Assembly (NCBI GenBank): GCA_028386065.3
Contig: JAKUCV010004246.1
Span: 17,095 to 81,094 of the forward strand
Source of the DNA: Turnera subulata
Lineage: Eukaryota > Streptophyta > Magnoliopsida > Malpighiales > Passifloraceae
DNA length: 64,000 nt
Direction: 5' to 3'
Both the position numbers and the translations under genes were made by a program. Numbering within the stretch: the first letter of the stretch is position 1; the number at the start of each line of letters is the position of its first letter. The notes under the pieces were generated by a model. The model did not search any database, had not been told where the DNA came from, and saw only the letters and a program-made list of their open reading frames with translations. This document shows, one piece after another, positions 58,780 through 64,000 of the stretch.

Positions 58780-61451
58780 TTAATGCTGATCCTCAACTTT
58801 CAAAGACACCAGCTCACTCTCTTGAGCTTGATTTCTGAACTTTGAACTGTTTGGAAACCACCTTTGAAGCCTCTCCGGCCATAACCTAAAATAACAACAA
58901 AAGCAACCAACTTAAAAACAGCCCCAAAAATGAGAACCATCATATTCAACAGCGTTATTTCCTCTTAATACTTTTTGATGTACGCAAAGGGAACTCAACT
59001 GGTAATATCTCTTTTGTCCATTATTTTAAGGACCCAGTAAGACAATATCTCGGTCTCTCTTAACAGGAAGCCAATGTTTTTTTTGCCACTTCTGTTTTTC
59101 ATTTTACAAGAATGATCTCAAGGAAACTGAAATACATGGTTTCATTAGAAAAAGAAAATCTTATATAATTGCAGAGTTATAGTTCAGCAAAGGACAGCCT
59201 TGAAGAGAGAGTTAGGATAGAGAGCCACCAATTCTGACAAAACAAGGTTCTTGCAACTTACAAATCCAACTTTTCATATATTGCCCGCCGCACAGAAGAG
59301 TTCAGGCCATACGCTATTGAGTTAAAAAGACCCTGACAAGAAAGTAAGAAAAGAGTCAGAATTTAACTGACAGTTTTTAAATTTAAATATGAAACTATTT
59401 TTCCCAGCAGAAGAGGGTTTATACTGTAAACTGAAGCAATGCCCACACCAAGCAGAAATGAAACTAACAATTGCAGAACAAGGGAAAATTTTCATTTTAC
59501 CATTGGAGGCGTGTAAAGATATATTAATCATAAGTTTGCTCTAAAAGAATTTAGTACACCTGCCGTACCAAATTCCTTACATGTTTTTCGACAACATAAT
59601 TAGCCAATCATCTTCTCAGCACCGACACTAATAAAGAAAAAATGGCAGATTTCCCATATCAAACAAAGAGGTAAGAAGAAAATTTGACACAACATCGTGC
59701 AGCTTGACACTCTTGCCACAGGCAAAAAAAATAAAGTACATTCCTGTTCTCATCCAATATATTCCATGCTGATGCAGAAAACTTTTTGTACCACTATAAT
59801 GTTTGTATAAAATAAACAAGATCCCGACTGGCAGAACAGGATGACCTAAGCTCAGTGTAAATATTGCATAAAAGAAGAGAAATCACATATGAAGAGAGTG
59901 ATCAATGATCACCGAGATTACCATAAGACAAGCAGTGCCAACATCAAGAAGAGTAAGCCAAAAGATCTTATGGCCTGGTTCAATGACATCATGGATGGCG
60001 TTGATAGTGCCAAAAGCCCATGATCCTATAAGGATAAGTGGATAATAACCCCACCTGTTCAAGGCCTAGAAAGGTGACGAAGATTAGAAGAACAGGGTTT
60101 TCTGCATTAGATATCCCCACCGAAAGCAGGTGAGAATAAGGGAAATAATTAGATGCAGGGAAGGGAGCATATTATCACCTTCATGTCTGGTCTTGAGTCA
60201 AATTGATGTGTACGGTCCGACATGCCAACCGCCATCTAAGGTTTTTGCAGCAATTAGAGAAGTCCTTTCTTTCTAAGTAATTCCCTTAGAAGCAATCAAA
60301 AAGAAAAGAAAAGGGAGAAGAAGGGTTGAGGAGAGGGAAACATACACGGGTGGCATTGTTGAGCATGCGGATGACTTGGAAGTAGGTGAATCCATTGTAA
60401 AGAATTGCAGCCCAGAGAGGAGCATAGAAAGTAAGGAACTGGAGAGCCTACAGGAGGAGGAGGAAGTAAGTTAGTGGAGATGAATGAGGATGGATTAGTG
60501 TGGGAGGTGAAAGATGAGGGAAAACTGAAAACTGAGACTAAAAGTAGATGCCTTTCTGGTTCTCCCAGTCTGGGTCCAACAAGCAGCGGCAAGGCGTCCG
60601 TGGTCATTACCAATGGAACGGATTACAGTCAAGACCAGACAAGTACCTGATGTGGAAAGAAGGAATTAAGCAGGAGCAGGAACAGGAACAGGAACACAAA
60701 GAGTGAGAGAAGAGTGAAGGTTGAAGGGTAAGGAATGAAATACCCCAAACATAGAGGTGGAACAGGGAGTGGAGATCTTCAACGTCGGTGAGGTGACGGA
60801 CGACAGTGCGGTGGAGGGTGAAAGCAATGGTGGTGGTCCAGAGGAAGGAGGCGACGCAGAAGAAATGGGTGGTGTAGTCTTGAGCGTAACACAAGAACCC
60901 TCCAAATCCACTCCAGGGATCCCTGTAGGAGAGTGAGTTACCAGTTTATATCATCATCCATCCATCATTCTATAATATAATGCGCCATATTAATTAACAG
61001 ATTGTTTTGTAAAATTGAATAAATTGATGAACTACAAACTAGAAAGTAAAGGAAGGGTAAGGGCACCCACGCAACAATGCTGAAGAAGCTGCAAAGCATA
61101 TCCTGCAGGCCGCAGAAGTGAAGAGAAGATCATCACCATCATTATGAGAGATTATTATTATTATCATAAGAAAAGAAAGAAAACAAAAATTATTATAATC
61201 ATCATAATATATATCATCAATCATACACAAATAAGCAAAAAAAAAAAAAGAAGTAAAAAAAAAAAAGGAGAGGGATAAAAGAGACAGACGGAGATAGCTA
61301 GATAGAAGACGAGCTTGAAGGAGAACTTGCGAAGGTGGGGGAAGAGGCAATAGCACAGCACAATGAAGCTTGACCCTACAAACGAGAGACTTGAAGCCCC
61401 TCCCTTCACCGCCCCTGCTATCCTCCTCTCTTCTCCCGTCAGCCCCCCCAT
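58780..61451 (-). CDS. GCR1: G-protein-coupled receptor-like protein GCR1
   Basis: GCR1 is the plant seven-transmembrane protein most like animal and Dictyostelium GPCRs (cAMP-receptor family). It has been linked to G-alpha (GPA1) and to ABA and germination responses. Nine exons join in frame: 61451-61290, 61102-61071, 60922-60744, 60646-60552, 60447-60346, 60235-60179, 60065-59922, 59332-59262 and 58885-58780, 315 residues. Seven hydrophobic segments can be read, among them SSLSFVGSSFIVLCYCLF, LVFYLAISDMLCSFFSIVA, HFFCVASFLWTTTIAFTLH, FLTFYAPLWAAILYNGF and YYPLILIGSWAFGTI. The loop before segment 4 has the family word DVEDL, and the C-terminal tail is short and polar (LVSLKVEDQH). The fourth intron starts with GC (AAG then GCATCT). 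The second exon is only 32 bp. Whether GCR1 acts as a true GPCR in plants is debated. Confidence 0.95.
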
Positions 61452-62000
61452 TTCTATTATTATTAATCAATCCTCGAAGATCCTTTCTTCTTCTTCCTCC
61501 TCCTTACAATTTCTTTTCACTACTGGATGGGGTGGATGGATCACTAGTTGTACAGAGTTAGCAACCCAAATCAAATTCGTGTCTTTTTACTCTTTTGAGT
61601 GAGTAAGTTCTCTCTCCTGCTAATTTAAGTTACTCCAAATCCTTTCCTTTCCTTCCGCCGTCTCTCGTCCTCCATGGATCTCACACAAGTCCTCTCCTAC
61701 CCCCACAACAAGACGTTTCTTTCCCCATTTCCTTTTCTTTCCTTTTTTTTAAAAACAAATGTTTTCCATACTAGCTGTTTTTTTTTTCTCACTCTTTTTC
61801 TTAAAAGCTTTCACTAATTAATTTTGATGAGGTCAAATTTATTATAACAGTTTTGGGCCAAATTGAGTATCTTGGGCCTGGATTCGGTAGGTTGGATCAT
61901 GATGCAATCCATATCAACACTTCGAACGAGATTTCGTATCTCACCAAATCTAGCCAAATCTTCCTATGCCTCACAATGGCTATATAAAGAAGGTAATTCT
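61452..62000. promoter_or_regulatory. GCR1 upstream region
   Basis: The sequence directly above the GCR1 ATG is AT-rich with TTCTTCTTCC tracts, as in plant leaders. From about 61840 the text changes towards the retrotransposon remnant. TATA placement is uncertain. Confidence 0.35.
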
Positions 62001-63660
62001 CTAATGCCTAAGTATGTCATGAACAATGCCTGACATACTCACCGAGAGTACCCTTTTAGTTTCATACATCGTGCTGGCTTAAGCATTAGAGTCTCGACAC
62101 CCTGGATCTCCCACATGTATTGATTTTGCAGGTGACATATAGATCTAGCAGATTTACCCGTCATCATTTGGCATCGCTTGTGCGACTCAAATATCTAACG
62201 ACTGACGGACCCCATAGCGAACAAGGCCTCCCAGCGGGAGAATTCACATCCAGGGGGAGCCTGAGACCCAATCAACTGCTAATGTTACTGTCATTGAAGC
62301 TACGCCTTTAAAGCAAACCAGAGTTCCGCCTATACTGTCCATTTGAAAAGGAAGGGCTAGAACACTACGGCGGGACAAAAGAATTGTGGCTGGCTTTTGC
62401 ATACAAGAAACCAACGCACATGTGACTTAGGAGCAACTCCATGACGAGATAACTGCCCTGTGTGAGGTGCTCGACAGGAATCTTCCTGAAAGACAGAGGC
62501 CCTCTTGGAGGCTTATTCCCACCGTCTCAAGCAACATTGCTGAAAGTGACGAGAGCAGCATCAGGAGTGAAACGCATCGCACACTAAGGGAGACCGAACG
62601 CAAGCTCCCTATACAGACACACAATAGCACATTGCCGACATAGAAGACATCAGACATTCGTGATGGTACACCGCAATAAAGAAAAAGAAGTTGGCCGCTC
62701 AACCAGTTTTTGAGGACATCGACTAAGACAGTCCACGGATGATCACCCCGTCCCGCAGCGCAACAATCAGGAGTCCCTGAGCCTGAGTTACTTGTCCCGA
62801 CACCTTAATGTACACCTCGCACAACATGAGCAGCAACAGATAGCTCGTATCGCCGCAATGCTTCCCGAGAGACGAGGAGTGTCCTCCATTAAGAGCGCGA
62901 AGTTGCCAATTGCTAAGTGTCCTTTAGCGGGGAGGTCATTGCTCAACTTGTCCCCGAGAAGTGCAAGCAGCTGATCATCCAACTCTACTCTAACAACATT
63001 TATCTAGTGGATCACATTAAGAAATATAGTGTCATGATGAGGTTGCAGACTCGATTAGACGCTGCCCTTTGCAAAGCCTTTATCAGAACTCTGACGGGAA
63101 CAACCATAACTTGATACAAGAATCTAGCCCTAGTTCTACAGCAAGTACATGCACAGGGCCGGCTCAAGCTTTTGAGAGGCTTAAAGCGAAAAAAAAAATG
63201 AGGCCCTTCCAAGAATGATAAACCAATAGCGATAGCCAACTCTTCGTTTCCCTAATTTTGAATTTCCTTGAGAATTAAAACTAAAAAGCCGGACAGTAGA
63301 AACCCACAGAATTTTCTTTAGTAGCCCAGTTCCAAACTCCAGCTCATCCTATATATAAGCCCATAGACTATAAAATTGGAGGCCTTATACATTTGATGGT
63401 CCTAAGCCCTAGATTGAACTGCTTGGCCCATTGAGCCGGACCTGTACACGCATCCACAACCGTAGTGCCTGGAGCCTGTGCGGGCAGCCCTCGTTCTACA
63501 ACAAGTACACGATGAAATGTGCAATAAGCCAATAACCATGGGAGCCCAAACCTTGCGCACAACGTCATGCGAGAAGGTTATTTCTGGCCCTCAATCCATA
63601 TGGACGCCAAGGTATTCGTCCAAAAGTGAGATTCTTGCCAGACATGATGTACTTCTTGTG
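62001..63660 (+). mobile_element. Decayed Gypsy retrotransposon (LTR edge, gag and integrase traces)
   Basis: Near 62040-62180 the text resembles an LTR 3' edge followed by the ATTTGGC...GTGC region that lies after plant Gypsy LTRs. Near 62960-63090 a frame reads LVDHIKKYSVMMRLQ and AALCKAFIRTLTGT, the core of a plant Gypsy gag. At 63555-63650 a frame reads NVMREGYFWPSIHMDAKVF, the zinc-finger part of integrase; a stop interrupts it soon after. Reverse transcriptase, RNase H and protease are absent, so the middle is deleted. Many stops and shifts show that the element is dead. The exact outer ends are not visible; the 3' end may lie beyond what I could recognise. Confidence 0.75.
63154..63444. 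mobile_element. Non-autonomous hAT element (291 bp)
   Basis: The left end reads CAGGGCCGGCTCAAGC and the right end, read backwards, CAGGTCCGGCTCAATG, so the terminal inverted repeats agree at 13 of the first 14 bases. It is flanked by an 8-base duplication with one mismatch: TACATGCA (63146-63153) and TACACGCA (63445-63452). An 8-base duplication and CAGGG..CGG ends are hAT hallmarks. It has inserted into the Gypsy remnant and codes for nothing. Confidence 0.85.
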
Positions 63661-64000
63661 CATATTTTGCATTTTAATTTTTTTCCTTTTGGGCCCTTTA
63701 TTAGCCACAACAAACACCTCTGTACTGTACTTCTTGATTCAGTGGCATTTCAACTCCAGCAACCAAAGAATTATTTTAATGAACCATTTGAATGATATGA
63801 CATCACCAAGGCATCTTATCGTATTCCTTGGTTAGTTGACTAAAATCTTTTTTTTCTCTACTAATCCAAAAATAAAAGCCTCCAGTCGTTCGTTAGAGTA
63901 CATTATGTTACATTTACAATTAGATTTTGTCTTCCGGAAGGCGCCCGCTCCCTTCCTAGTTCCCACCCTGTCTTTTCTTAAAACTCCAAGATCAGAGGCC
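63661..64000. other. Downstream end of the window
   Basis: No gene is supported. It may still be retrotransposon sequence, but I recognise no motif after the integrase trace. Confidence 0.3.

Overview
This window looks like nuclear DNA of a eudicot plant. The genes are split by AT-rich GT-AG introns (plus two probable GC-AG introns), they encode plastid and mitochondrial proteins, and the gaps hold plant-type transposons, a SINE and a long solo LTR. There are no operons, no CRISPR array and nothing bacterial. I cannot name the species. A run of 130 Ns at 32071-32200 marks an assembly gap.

Layout, left to right. 1.3-4.2 kb (+): mitochondrial pyruvate dehydrogenase kinase. 5.6-9.3 kb (-): a host-type gene with two BED zinc fingers and a hAT transposase body. 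11.5-12.5 kb (-): a broken PPR-DYW gene. 14.2-15.1 kb (-): a Cys-rich PHD/RING-like protein. 16.0-19.1 kb (-): mitochondrial ribosomal protein L3. 20.4-23.3 kb (+): CRSH, the calcium-activated (p)ppGpp synthetase of plastids. 24.1-28.1 kb (-): CIPK1-type kinase. 28-40 kb: gene-poor, with an RNase H1 N-terminal-like ORF carrying a membrane tail, a cysteine protease remnant fused to a 42-bp minisatellite, a SINE and two copies of one MITE family. 40.6-41.8 kb (-): LEA protein with a signal peptide. 44.2-46.6 kb (-): MUSTANG-type domesticated MULE transposase with a PB1 domain. 47.1-51.7 kb: a 3.6-kb solo LTR nested in a long-TIR element. 52.3-54.0 kb (+): TruA-type tRNA pseudouridine synthase. 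55.0-57.0 kb (-): TGD4. 58.8-61.5 kb (-): GCR1. 62-63.7 kb: a decayed Gypsy element with a hAT-type MITE inside it.

The genes do not form one pathway. Several concern organelles: PDK and mL3 in mitochondria, CRSH and TGD4 in plastids. Others concern signalling (CIPK1, GCR1, CRSH, the last with EF-hands). From memory, the order hAT-BED / PHD / mL3 / CRSH / CIPK1 / LEA matches Arabidopsis At3g17450-At3g17520, and MUG5 / pseudouridine synthase / TGD4 matches At3g06940-At3g06960. This supports the orthology calls and suggests two chromosome 3 blocks of Arabidopsis were once adjacent.

I joined exons by hand, using splice sites, reading phase and recalled homologues. Where I give a protein length, exon phases sum to an uninterrupted frame. 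I found no clearly new biological system. The best leads are the nested insertion between MUG5 and the tRNA gene, the paired MITEs with perfect or near-perfect target duplications, the two GC-AG introns and the RNase H1-like membrane ORF.
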